Shown here piece by piece: positions 50,831-59,173 of a DNA stretch of 64,000 bases. Position numbers and translations under genes: made by a program. The stretch comes from Rhodococcus sovatensis (GTDB lineage: Bacteria > Actinomycetota > Actinomycetes > Mycobacteriales > Mycobacteriaceae): the NCBI RefSeq assembly GCF_037327425.1, contig NZ_CP147846.1:1922001-1986000 (forward strand), read 5' to 3'. The notes below the pieces were generated by a model. It was not told where the DNA came from. It saw only the letters and a program-made list of their open reading frames with translations, and did not search any database. Within the stretch, counting starts at the first letter, position 1. The number at the start of each line of letters is the position of its first letter.

Positions 50831-52495
50831 TCAGGCGAACCAGAGATTGAGGCCCACGCAGCATGTGAGGGCTATGCCGCTCAAGACTGGTACGGACTGA
50901 TACCAGTTGCGGCTCAAATGCCACCGAAGGGGTTTCCGTAAGGCACTTCGATCTGTGGTTCGCCATACCAAACCTGTGAGTTCGTGGATGGGTTTGGGAA
51001 CGGTCACGGCCGAGACTGCGAGCATGACCACGACGTCGACGGTGAAGGCGACACCTGCGCCCCAGAATGCGGCGCTTTGGTCGGAACTGAATTGAACAAG
51101 GCCAGTGCTGTTGGCCCCGTATACCCCGGCCGCGCCGAGAATTCCGGCGACCAGTCCTGCGAATCCGGCCCATGGGGTGATGCGGCTGAAGAACATTCCG
51201 ACGATGAAGGTGGCGAAGAGTGGAGCGTTGAAGAACGAATTCAGCGTCTGTATGTAGTCGCCGATGTAGTTGTACCCAGACGCGAGAAAGGCTGCGCCGA
51301 CGGCGATGAAGACACCGACTGCGGTGGCGGTCCGTCCGATTCTGAGATAGTAACTGTCTTCCTTGTCCTTCTGGATGTAGGGCTGCCAGAGGTCGTAGGT
51401 CACGACTGTGTTGAACGCGCTGAGGTTGGCGGCCATGCCGGCCATGAAGGATGCCAGGAGCCCGGCGATTGCGAGCCCGACCAGTCCGTTGGGAAGCAGT
51501 TCGTTGATCAAGGCGGGGAGTGCTTCGTTGGGGGTCAGCGAGCCGTCTCCGATTCCGGGCACGAGAATGACCGCTAGTACGCCCGGTAAGATCACGATCG
51601 CCGGGAGCACCATCTTGGGGAACGCTGCGATCAACGGGGTGCGGCGCGCTGCTGACATGTCCTTGGCCGACAGTGCCCGTTGCACTTCGGCGAAATTGGT
51701 AGTCCAGTACCCGAAGGACAGTACGAATCCGAGTCCGAGCGCGATGCCGATCCAGTTGCCGTACGGGTTGGTGGTGTTGTCGAGTCCTGTTCCGTGCCAG
51801 GCATTCAGCGCAGTTTCTCCGAGTCGACTGTCTCCCACATTCGATTTCAGGCCGTCCCATCCGCCGACACGGTGCAGGCCGATCAGTGTCAATGGAAGCA
51901 GCGCGGCGACGATGACGAAGAACTGAAGTACTTCGTTGTAGATCGCAGCGGACAGGCCACCGAAGAATGTGTATCCGAGCACGACGACTGCGGCCATGGC
52001 GATGGAGATCCAAATCGGCCAGCCGATGAGCGCGTTCACGATCAATGCCAGTGCGTAGAGATTGATGCCTGCGATCAAGATCGACGCTACCGCGAACAGA
52101 ATCGATTGGAGCAGGTGTGTGGGTTTGTTGAATCGGAGACGGAGATATTCGGGGACGCTGCGGACTTTGGATCCGTAGTAGAAGGGCATCATGATCAGGC
52201 CGAGTACGACCATTGCCGGTATAGCGCCGATCCAGTAGTAGTGGGTTGGTGCAAATCCGTAGGCGGCGCCGTTGGCGGTCATTCCGAGAACTTCGATGGC
52301 GCCCAGATTGGCAGAGAGGAATGCCAGCCCGGTGACCCATGCCGGTAAGCTGCGCCCAGCCAGAAGGAAGTCCATGCTGGTGGTGACGGAGCGTCTGGCG
52401 AGGAAGCCCACTCCGACGACGACGGCGAAGTAAGCCGCGATCATTACGTAGTCCGCCATGTTGGTGTCGAGGCGGATATCAGCCGCTAGGGCCAT
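50831..52495 (-). CDS. Solute:sodium symporter (SSS/SGLT family)
   Basis: 554 residues with about 13-14 membrane segments. Family features: DFLLAGRSLPAWVTGLAFLSANLG, SVPEYLRLRFNKPTHLLQS, GGLSAAIYNEVLQFFVIV, AGLLASFMAGMAANLSAFNTVVTYDLWQPY (in pieces). Imports the growth substrate of the pathway with sodium; many relatives carry sugars, polyols or acids. ATG at 52495 after AAGGAGAACCAGA. It precedes the small membrane protein. Confidence 0.92.
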   Translation of the reverse strand: MALAADIRLDTNMADYVMIAAYFAVVVGVGFLARRSVTTSMDFLLAGRSLPAWVTGLAFLSANLGAIEVLGMTANGAAYGFAPTHYYWIGAIPAMVVLGLIMMPFYYGSKVRSVPEYLRLRFNKPTHLLQSILFAVASILIAGINLYALALIVNALIGWPIWISIAMAAVVVLGYTFFGGLSAAIYNEVLQFFVIVAALLPLTLIGLHRVGGWDGLKSNVGDSRLGETALNAWHGTGLDNTTNPYGNWIGIALGLGFVLSFGYWTTNFAEVQRALSAKDMSAARRTPLIAAFPKMVLPAIVILPGVLAVILVPGIGDGSLTPNEALPALINELLPNGLVGLAIAGLLASFMAGMAANLSAFNTVVTYDLWQPYIQKDKEDSYYLRIGRTATAVGVFIAVGAAFLASGYNYIGDYIQTLNSFFNAPLFATFIVGMFFSRITPWAGFAGLVAGILGAAGVYGANSTGLVQFSSDQSAAFWGAGVAFTVDVVVMLAVSAVTVPKPIHELTGLVWRTTDRSALRKPLRWHLSRNWYQSVPVLSGIALTCCVGLNLWFA

Positions 52496-52672
52496 TCTGG
52501 TTCTCCTTGTGAACCGGAACGGCGCTGTTCCGGTCGCTCAGCGTGCGCTGAGTGGTGGATGAGAGGGAGCGAGTGGGCGAAACGCGAGTAGTTGACTGGA
52601 CGAACCGGTCGCCGGAGGCGCGGTGAAGCTGGCTGCGGCGCCGGTTGCCCGCGGCCAGGTTCACGTTGGTTG

Positions 52673-52984
52673 TCAGTTCAGGTCGACGCTGAGTGCGGTG
52701 ACGAACAGTTCGAGTGGCTCGGTTGTGCTTGCGGTGACGAGGATTTCGGATCCGTATCCGACCGTTACCGCATGCCCGGGAGTCAACGGGTGATCTTGGC
52801 CTCCGAAAAGATACTTCCCGTGCCCGGACATGACGAACACCGAATGTTCGACGGTATCTGCGGTGAATCGCTCGTGTTGGTCCGGTGCGAGTTCGATTCG
52901 GCGAAAGCTTTTCCACGGACCGTCGAAGTACTGTGTGGCGTCGAGCTCGTCGCCTTTTTCGATTTTTCCTACGTAGCCTCTCAT
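52673..52984 (-). CDS. Small cupin-fold protein
   Basis: 103 residues forming one cupin barrel (FRRIELAPDQHERF; EHSVFVMSGHGKYLFGGQDHPLTPGHAVTVGYGSEIL in pieces; ELFVTALSVDLN). The metal ligands are less complete than in the neighbour gene, so it may be structural or an isomerase-type cupin. ATG overlaps the stop of the neighbour (ATGA). Confidence 0.78.
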   Translation of the reverse strand: MRGYVGKIEKGDELDATQYFDGPWKSFRRIELAPDQHERFTADTVEHSVFVMSGHGKYLFGGQDHPLTPGHAVTVGYGSEILVTASTTEPLELFVTALSVDLN

Positions 52985-53418
52985 TTCGAGTTGGCTCCTT
53001 CCGCTGAAATGGCGATTTGGTGTTCTTCGGTGGGTCTGCGGGGAGGCAATTTTCCAGAGATTTCGGGCGGAAAGACTTCGATGACGACGTATTCGATACG
53101 CTCACCGCCGGTGTTCCACAGGGCATGTTGGCTGTGGAGTGGGGTGATGACGATGGAGCCTGGTTCGACGTGGAACTTTTCGCCGTCGAGTTCGATGTCG
53201 GCGCTTCCGCGCAGGATGAACCAGATCTCTTCGGTGTGGCTGTGGGTATGCAGTCCAGCCCGTCCGCCTGGGTCGAATGCGACCCATTCGATTCCGTCCC
53301 AGTCTCCGTGAAGGTGTGCGCCGGTCGCGAATCGGGTCCACAGCATGGCTCCTTCGCCGCCGTGAACACCCATTACTTTGCCTGCATTGTCGGTGTGTCC
53401 GGTTATTACGCTCGGCAT
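52981..53418 (-). CDS. Cupin-domain protein (possible dioxygenase or isomerase)
   Basis: 145 residues. Cupin motif 1 is G(X)5HxHxxxE-like: GLHTHSHTEEIWFILRGSADIEL, and motif 2 is GSIVITPLHSQHALWNTG. Three His and one Glu would bind a divalent metal. In an operon with an extradiol dioxygenase and FAH hydrolase, it may act on a ring or sugar-acid intermediate. ATG at 53418. Confidence 0.84.
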   Translation of the reverse strand: MPSVITGHTDNAGKVMGVHGGEGAMLWTRFATGAHLHGDWDGIEWVAFDPGGRAGLHTHSHTEEIWFILRGSADIELDGEKFHVEPGSIVITPLHSQHALWNTGGERIEYVVIEVFPPEISGKLPPRRPTEEHQIAISAEGANSK

Positions 53419-53443
53419 GTGCTCGCTTCTTTCGTGTGTGCTG

Positions 53444-54364
53444 TCATGAACTGTGTCCGTGGATCATCAGGTCGGCGAGGTCTTCGGGGTCGATGAAGGA
53501 CGGTGGGGGAGGTGGGCCCCATCGGAACAGTCCGCGGGCGCCTTCGAGTTCTTCGGGTGTCCACAGGGCGTCTTCGGGGATGTGGTCCATGTCGCTGTGG
53601 TACTCGGCAAAATTGCCGGCGGGGTCTTTGAAGTACCAGAAGAAGTTCGATCCGGCGTAGTGGCGTCCAAGTCCCCATATGTGGCGTTCTGGATGCCCGT
53701 CGAGCAGGTCCATTGCACCGCGGCCGATGGCGTCGACATCGTCGACCTGCCAGCTGCTGTGGTGCATGAACTGAACTGGTGAGCGTTGAACGAGGATGTT
53801 GTGGTGGTCGGTCGAGCACCGAAGGAAGACGCCGCTTCCTTTCACTATGTCGCTGACCTTGAAGCCGAGGCCGTCTGTAAAAAACGTGTATGCGGTGTCG
53901 AAATTCGTTGTGCCCAAAACGATGTGACCCAGCCTGCGCGGCGTCACTTTCGCCTCGGCGATGATGCCCTCGGCCCGTGCGTTGAGTCGATCGATGCGCC
54001 CTGGAGCGTTCACCTTGGCCGCCGGGAACGGTGTCTGATTCAAACGAGGCGAGACCGTCAGCTCGATGGCCGTTCCCGTACTCGGCTCACGGGTATGCAG
54101 GGCGGCACCGACGATAACGTGCTCGGCGTCGATTGCACTGAGCTGTGTTGCGATGCGATGGAGGTCGTCGGTGTCGTCCACGGCGAACACCGCAGCGACG
54201 AGCCTTCGTGAGGACGCGGGGACCAGCCGCAGCTGGACTCCGCCTTCTGAAGTAGAGAACTGTCCATCGCCGACAGCAGTGAGTCCGAAATCTTCGTAGA
54301 AGTGAGCTGTACGTGCCAGGTCGGGGACACCGAGGACGATGGAGTCGAGGCGATGTAGCGACAT
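53444..54364 (-). CDS. VOC-family extradiol ring-cleavage dioxygenase (catechol 2,3-dioxygenase-like)
   Basis: 306 residues in two VOC modules. The C-terminal, catalytic module has LGHIVLGTTNFDTAYTFFTDGLGF (first His), FMHHSSWQVDDVDAI (second His) and FKDPAGNFAEYHSDMD with the Glu of the facial triad. The N-terminal module starts LDSIVLGVPDLARTAHFYEDFGL. Expected to cleave a catechol-like ring with Fe(II) and oxygen. The exact substrate is not predictable. ATG at 54364 with AGAAGGAGATCCG. It lies 11 bases after the FAH gene. Confidence 0.9.
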   Translation of the reverse strand: MSLHRLDSIVLGVPDLARTAHFYEDFGLTAVGDGQFSTSEGGVQLRLVPASSRRLVAAVFAVDDTDDLHRIATQLSAIDAEHVIVGAALHTREPSTGTAIELTVSPRLNQTPFPAAKVNAPGRIDRLNARAEGIIAEAKVTPRRLGHIVLGTTNFDTAYTFFTDGLGFKVSDIVKGSGVFLRCSTDHHNILVQRSPVQFMHHSSWQVDDVDAIGRGAMDLLDGHPERHIWGLGRHYAGSNFFWYFKDPAGNFAEYHSDMDHIPEDALWTPEELEGARGLFRWGPPPPPSFIDPEDLADLMIHGHSS

Positions 54365-54375
54365 CGGATCTCCTT

Positions 54376-55260
54376 CTACTCTGCCGGGGCGAGGTCGGTT
54401 TTCGGCTTGGTGTGCTCGGATGCGGGCGCGGTGAAGGTCTGGGTGATCTCGCCGATGCCGGTGATGTAGCTGCGGAGGACGTCCCCGGCCTTGAGGTAGC
54501 GAGGGGGTGTGCGTCCCGCGCCTACTCCGGCGGGGGTGCCAGTGAAGATGACATCACCCGGGTAGAGCTCGACGATTCGGGAGAGATGCTCGATCAGCGT
54601 GGGTACGGGGAAGATCAACTGTGATGTTCTGCCGCTCTGAACTTGCTCACCGTTGATCTCCGCGCCGAGTTCGAGATCGTCGGGGTTGTCCAGCTCGTCC
54701 GGTGTGACCAGAACTGGACCGACCGGTGAGAACCCGGCGTGTGATTTCGCCAGGCTGAACTGCGGAGCCGGCCCCGAGTGCTGGCGTTCGCGTTCGGAAA
54801 TGTCCTGGCCGACTGTCAGACCGGCTACGTGATTCCATGCGGAGGCGGAGGCGATGTTGCGGCCGCCACGGCCGAGAACAACGACAAGTTCGACTTCCCA
54901 GTCCACCGATTTGGAGGGTAGCTCCACAGACGACTCGGGACCGGTGATCGACGAAGCGAACTTGGTGAAAATCACCGGGTTGTCAGGACGCACGAACCCG
55001 GATTCGTCTGCGTGAGCAAGATAGTTCAAACCTACGGCGAAAATCTGACGCGGTGACGGTGCAGGTGCACCGACATGAGCCCTCTGGGGCAGTGACGTCG
55101 ATGGTTTCGGTTGCGTCTGAACCCACGTCGTAAATTCATCCCACCGGGAGTAGATCTGCTGCGGATCCGCTGAGAACGTGCCGTTGCTGGCCTGTTCGAC
55201 ATCGGAGACACGGTCGCCGTCCACGAGGTGTAGTCGACCGTCGAGATTGATCAAACGCAC
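54376..55260 (-). CDS. Fumarylacetoacetate-hydrolase-family protein
   Basis: 294 residues of FAH fold: IFAVGLNYLAHADESGF, PVIFTKFASSITGP, WEVELVVVLGRGGRNI (metal-binding Glu), GDVIFTGTPAGVG. Such enzymes cleave C-C bonds in acylpyruvates or hydrate/decarboxylate ring-fission products, which fits the adjacent dioxygenase. GTG at 55260 after AGGAGCTTTCA. First gene of the minus-strand catabolic operon; the operator for GntR is 90-115 bases upstream. Confidence 0.91.
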   Translation of the reverse strand: MRLINLDGRLHLVDGDRVSDVEQASNGTFSADPQQIYSRWDEFTTWVQTQPKPSTSLPQRAHVGAPAPSPRQIFAVGLNYLAHADESGFVRPDNPVIFTKFASSITGPESSVELPSKSVDWEVELVVVLGRGGRNIASASAWNHVAGLTVGQDISERERQHSGPAPQFSLAKSHAGFSPVGPVLVTPDELDNPDDLELGAEINGEQVQSGRTSQLIFPVPTLIEHLSRIVELYPGDVIFTGTPAGVGAGRTPPRYLKAGDVLRSYITGIGEITQTFTAPASEHTKPKTDLAPAE

Positions 55261-55332
55261 TGAAAGCTCCTGTTCCTCATGGTGTGGCCCGAAGATGGCT
55301 TCGAAGGCCTGAGACGACCATCACACCCGATG

Positions 55333-55376
55333 AGCGAAAAGTCAAATAGTTTTCGAAAACTTAGTTTTCTTTCGCT
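55333..55376. promoter_or_regulatory. Nested palindromic operator between catabolic operon and GntR gene
   Basis: Perfect 14-base palindrome AGTTTTCGAAAACT at 55348-55361, with an outer pair AGCGAAA (55333-55339) and TTTCGCT (55370-55376) sharing exactly the same centre (55354.5). Placed in the 160-base divergent gap, where the GntR regulator would bind. Confidence 0.75.
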
Positions 55377-55420
55377 ACGTGATAGCGTTCGGGGAGTAGA
55401 TCAAACGAAACGGGGAAAGC

Positions 55421-56110
55421 GTGACGACTCAACTACCGCTTGCCGCGGACCGAAGTAGAACAACCCGCGTCTACGAGGCCATCAGGGGTGACATCTTGGC
55501 TGGTCGCGTGCCCCCTGGATCGCGGTTGGGCTTCGCAGGCCTGGTCGAGACCTACGAAAGCAGCATCGGCGCTATTCGTGAGGCCCTCAATAGATTGCTC
55601 GAACAAGGTTTGGTGACCACTGAGCCGAAGCGCGGGTTCCGCGTAATGGCAATCTCGACCGACGACCTACGTGACCTCACCACAGCGCGCTGCGAGATCG
55701 AAGTACTGGCCCTTCGATACGCAGTTCGGCAGGGCGACACTCAGTGGGAAGCAAATGTCATTGCGGCTCATCACATGCTCGAACGGGCCGATCAGTTCGA
55801 GCCTCGCGACCCGAGACGTTTCGGAGATGAATGGGTCGCCGCGCACACCCGGTTCCACGAAGCACTCCTCGGCGGATGCCGGAATACTCGAATTCTCTCC
55901 TGTGCAACCACACTGAGGGATTCGGCTGAGTTGTATCGCATGTGGTCGGCGCCCCAGCACGATCGATCCCGCGATATTGAGGGTGAACACCGCGACATCA
56001 TGGCCGCCGCCGTCGGACGTGATGAGGCCCATGCTGCCGAACTCTTGACCCGACATATTCAGCGGACCACAGATGCGCTGCTGGTCGGCCAACAGAATGC
56101 CTCAGGGTAG
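55421..56110 (+). CDS. GntR-family regulator, FadR/FCD subfamily
   Basis: 229 residues: N-terminal GntR helix-turn-helix (TRVYEAIRGDILAGRVPPGSRLG; SIGAIREALNRLLEQGLV; FRVMAISTDDLRDL) and an FCD effector domain (TTARCEIEVLALRYAV; HTRFHEALLGGC; EHRDIMAAAVGRDEAHAAELLTRHI) with the His residues that bind a metal and an organic acid. GTG at 55421 with GGGGAAAG upstream. Divergent from the catabolic operon; probably represses it until a pathway intermediate binds. Confidence 0.92.
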   Translation: MTTQLPLAADRSRTTRVYEAIRGDILAGRVPPGSRLGFAGLVETYESSIGAIREALNRLLEQGLVTTEPKRGFRVMAISTDDLRDLTTARCEIEVLALRYAVRQGDTQWEANVIAAHHMLERADQFEPRDPRRFGDEWVAAHTRFHEALLGGCRNTRILSCATTLRDSAELYRMWSAPQHDRSRDIEGEHRDIMAAAVGRDEAHAAELLTRHIQRTTDALLVGQQNASG

Positions 56111-56662
56111 GTCGCCTGGAAGCGCCATCCGCCCACCAGCAATAGCTTTCGGTTGAGATCCTGGCATCTCACCTCCGTACATAACCGGCGGCGGTGGACA
56201 ATTGATTGATCGAATGCAACATGCAGTAGTCAAGTTGACATAATGTAGATTATCGGCATAATTTCGACCTCGGCAAACATCGCGAACGTCGATCGCTGTG
56301 GTCGCTACGCGACTCTGGTCGATGTCCGCTTCGGTGACCGCGTGTTGGGGCGCGCAACGTTCGGGATCCAGTTCGCTCTTGGCGTGATCGCATGGACGTT
56401 TCCGGTTGAATGATCTCCAACATGGCGGCCGAATCGTGTCGATTGTCGGGAACCTGTGCCGTTATAAGGCTATTGCCGTCGCCGTAACCTATAGCTGCCT
56501 CGATCTAATTCGTCACTGTGACGTATTGAGGTTGTTTTCATGGACTGTATGCGTGATGAAAACAGTAAGTTGGTCGAGTATTCGACGATGCAAACGTCAT
56601 ATGGCCCGTTACGCTCCGAGTCAGCCATTGTTTGTGGCCCAACTTTCCATCCAGAGGTTTCG
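56111..56662. other. Long intergenic region without a supported gene
   Basis: 552 bases between GntR and the diguanylate cyclase gene. It holds the promoter-like element at 56235-56262, but no open frame with both start and ribosome site. An open stretch after 56249 lacks a start codon. Confidence 0.5.
56235..56262 (+). promoter_or_regulatory. Promoter with operator-like repeat between -35 and -10
   Basis: TTGACA (56235-56240), 16-base spacer, CATAAT (56257-56262). The spacer contains the inverted repeat ATAAT-GTAG-ATTAT (56240-56253). AT-rich compared with surroundings. The transcript it starts is not known; the next gene is 400 bases on. Confidence 0.5.
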
Positions 56663-57772
56663 ATGTTCGCCGTGCGTTCCCTTTTCTCCACAGACCAACG
56701 TTCCACGCCTCGCCATCGGGGTGGTTCGATCCCTGACTCCGGGCTCCTGGACCTCAATGTGCGTCGCACTCGGGCCACACAATTGCTGGTGGGTCTGGGT
56801 GTGCTGGCGATCGGCGTAATCGGGCTCGTCAGTGCGCCCTCGGAGGAATACAGCGGCTGGCGCGGTCTGGTCGTAGTGGCTGTCAGCATTTCTGCCCTGC
56901 CGGTTGCTGCGCGCTGGTTCGTCGGCAGATGGCCGAGCCCTCGTTGGCTGATCGCGTTCATCGTCTACTCGGACGTGTCGATAACAGTGTGTCTTCTGCT
57001 GAAAGACACCGACATGACGGCGATCGGTGGAACAGTGCTGTTCGCGGTGGTCACCTCGCTGGCCGTGGTGGCAGTGCCTCTACTCCCCTGTGTCCTTCAC
57101 ATGATGTACGGCGCCGTCGTTCTCGGCATCGTGGCGCTGATGACTGTCCACTCCGACACCGCAAGCGGATGGGTCGTTGCCGCCCACAGTCTGACCATGC
57201 TGTTGATGTTCTCGGCGCCGCTCATCTTGATGGTCTATGTGAGCGAACTTCGATCGCGTGCGCGGGAGTCCCTGGTGGATTCACTGACCGGTCTGCACAA
57301 CCGCCGCGGGTTGTTTGCTGCGGTGACTGCGATCGCTGTGACGACGCCGAAGGTCGAACCGATCGTCCTGTCCGCCGTCGTCATCGACGTAGATGGCATG
57401 AAAGGCGTCAACGACACCTTCGGGCATCACACTGGCGACGCAGTGCTCGTCGACCTGGCCCAACACCTGAGGGCGCTCGCTGTCAACCACTGGGTTGTAG
57501 CTCGGCTCGGCGGTGACGAGTTTGCGTGCGTCTCGATCGGCCGACCCGCGGATATCGCTGCTCGTAGTGATGAGCTCGTGTCGAACCTCGCGTGCGCTCG
57601 GATGATCTCTGGACTCACCGTCAGTGTTGGTGCGGCCACTGTCGGCATCTCTATCGGGGACGACGAAGAGCAGTCGGCACGCGACGCGCTCAGAGTTGCC
57701 GATGCTGAGATGTATCGGGTGAAGAACAGCCGCAAGCAGATTCGCGGCCACAGCGGCACGGCGTACCTCTAG
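56663..57772 (+). CDS. Membrane-bound diguanylate cyclase (GGDEF)
   Basis: 369 residues. Five or six hydrophobic segments lie between 35 and 190 (LLVGLGVLAIGVIGLV; FAVVTSLAVVAVPLLPCVL), then a GGDEF domain from about 205: DSLTGLHNRRGLFAA, VVIDVDGMKGVNDTFGHHTGD, VARLGGDEFACVS (intact GGDEF). Should make cyclic di-GMP at the inner membrane face. ATG at 56663 with AGAGG five bases upstream is preferred to the ATG at 56540. No I-site RxxD upstream of GGDEF is evident. Confidence 0.9.
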   Translation: MFAVRSLFSTDQRSTPRHRGGSIPDSGLLDLNVRRTRATQLLVGLGVLAIGVIGLVSAPSEEYSGWRGLVVVAVSISALPVAARWFVGRWPSPRWLIAFIVYSDVSITVCLLLKDTDMTAIGGTVLFAVVTSLAVVAVPLLPCVLHMMYGAVVLGIVALMTVHSDTASGWVVAAHSLTMLLMFSAPLILMVYVSELRSRARESLVDSLTGLHNRRGLFAAVTAIAVTTPKVEPIVLSAVVIDVDGMKGVNDTFGHHTGDAVLVDLAQHLRALAVNHWVVARLGGDEFACVSIGRPADIAARSDELVSNLACARMISGLTVSVGAATVGISIGDDEEQSARDALRVADAEMYRVKNSRKQIRGHSGTAYL

Positions 57773-57833
57773 ACGGTGCCTGTTCCGGTACGACCGTTGA
57801 CGTCGACTTCGCTCGAGGTTGTACGTTTGCGCG

Positions 57834-58697
57834 ATGGATGTGACAACCACGGAGTGGGTCTTCGGGCGGCTCCCGGTGCAGGGACTCGGTCTCATGAGAT
57901 TGGCCGACGAGGGATGGGGACAACCGGACCGCGATCCGCTCGCTCTGGTGCGTGCGGCGGTCGACGCCGGTGTGACTCTGCTCGATACCGCCGAAATGTA
58001 CGGCAACGAGGAACTCGTCGGCCGGATCGTGGGGCCGGTGCGAGATCGAGTCACCTTGTGCAGCAAGTTCGGGGTCTATTGGGGCGCGTCGGGTGATCGC
58101 GACGACTGGAGCGTTCGTGCCGATCCGGCGACAGTGCGGACCGCAATCGAGGGCAGCCTTCGTCGGTTGAACGTCGATACGATCGACCTGTACTACCTTC
58201 ATCATCGCAGCAACGTGACGCCGATCGAGGACACTGTCCTAGCTATGGCCGAGTTGGTTCGCGCCGGAAAGATCAGAGCGATCGGGCTGTCCAATGTCAC
58301 AGTCGATGACGTTCGGAGAGCTCATCTGGTCCACCCAGTCACGGCCGTGCAGGAGCAGTGGGCGGTGACGCAGCGAAATGTCGAACCCATGCTGCCAACA
58401 CTTGCCGAACTAGGCATCACCCTCGTGGCGCACTCGCCGCACGGCCACGGATCGCTCCATTCACCCACCGACAGCCCGCTCGCAACCACACTGGACGAGA
58501 TCGCCACACGGCATCGGGTTACCCGGGGACAGGTCGCGTTGGCGTGGGTTCACGGCAGCAGCCTTGGACGCGATCAACCCGTCGTTCCGCTTCCCGGCAC
58601 GACCCGAATCAGCCACCTGCTGGCGAATGTGGCAGCCGCTTCCCTCGTCCTCGAACCGTTCGAACTGGACCGCCTCGACGCTCTTGCCTCACTGTGA
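57834..58697 (+). CDS. Aldo/keto reductase
   Basis: 287 residues, TIM barrel. Catalytic Asp-Tyr in LLDTAEMYGNEELVG, Lys in TLCSKFGVYWG, His in DLYYLHHRSNV; GLSNVTVDDVRRAH follows, then the NADPH-binding C-terminus PLPGTTRISHL. Reduces aldehydes or ketones with NADPH; substrate unknown. ATG at 57834; an ATG at 57819 adds five residues. Confidence 0.9.
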   Translation: MDVTTTEWVFGRLPVQGLGLMRLADEGWGQPDRDPLALVRAAVDAGVTLLDTAEMYGNEELVGRIVGPVRDRVTLCSKFGVYWGASGDRDDWSVRADPATVRTAIEGSLRRLNVDTIDLYYLHHRSNVTPIEDTVLAMAELVRAGKIRAIGLSNVTVDDVRRAHLVHPVTAVQEQWAVTQRNVEPMLPTLAELGITLVAHSPHGHGSLHSPTDSPLATTLDEIATRHRVTRGQVALAWVHGSSLGRDQPVVPLPGTTRISHLLANVAAASLVLEPFELDRLDALASL

Positions 58698-58717
58698 GGA
58701 TCGGTCACGCCGAGCTG

Positions 58718-59173
58718 TCATAGTTCGAATTCGACCGGGTCGATTCCCACCGCGAAGCACGCGTTCCTGACAGCGTTCTTTTCGTCGTCGTCGAATTTGC
58801 CATCGGCGCCACCGATGATGATTCCGATCTGAATCACAGCACGCGCCTGATCGGGCTTGCTCTTCAGCTTGCCGATGGTGGCCGTGGCCTCGACCTTGCC
58901 GAAATCGAAATCGCCAGCGAGCTTGTCGCAGTACCAATCGAACTTCTGGCGAAGCTCGTCTGCCGGAAACACTTTGAGGGCTTCGTTGCTCGAGATGAGT
59001 GCAGCGGTCTTCTGTCGCTCGGCTGGATCGATGGTGCCATCTGCGGCAGCGATGAGAGCGCACATTGCCATGCTGCCGTTGGCGAACTCCTTGTTCTTGA
59101 ACTGGACGGTCTTCGTCTGCAGTTGGCCGTTGAGTTCGGTGGCCTTTGCCTTGAGCTGGTCCCAGAAAGCCAT
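58718..59173 (-). CDS. TerB-like tellurite-resistance family protein
   Basis: 151 residues, all helical: MCALIAAADGTIDPAERQ and IGGADGKFDDDEKNAVRNAC are the two acidic, metal-binding repeats of TerB. It occurs alone, as in many actinomycetes, and tellurite resistance cannot be assumed. ATG at 59173. It converges on the aldo/keto reductase. Confidence 0.9.
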   Translation of the reverse strand: MAFWDQLKAKATELNGQLQTKTVQFKNKEFANGSMAMCALIAAADGTIDPAERQKTAALISSNEALKVFPADELRQKFDWYCDKLAGDFDFGKVEATATIGKLKSKPDQARAVIQIGIIIGGADGKFDDDEKNAVRNACFAVGIDPVEFEL

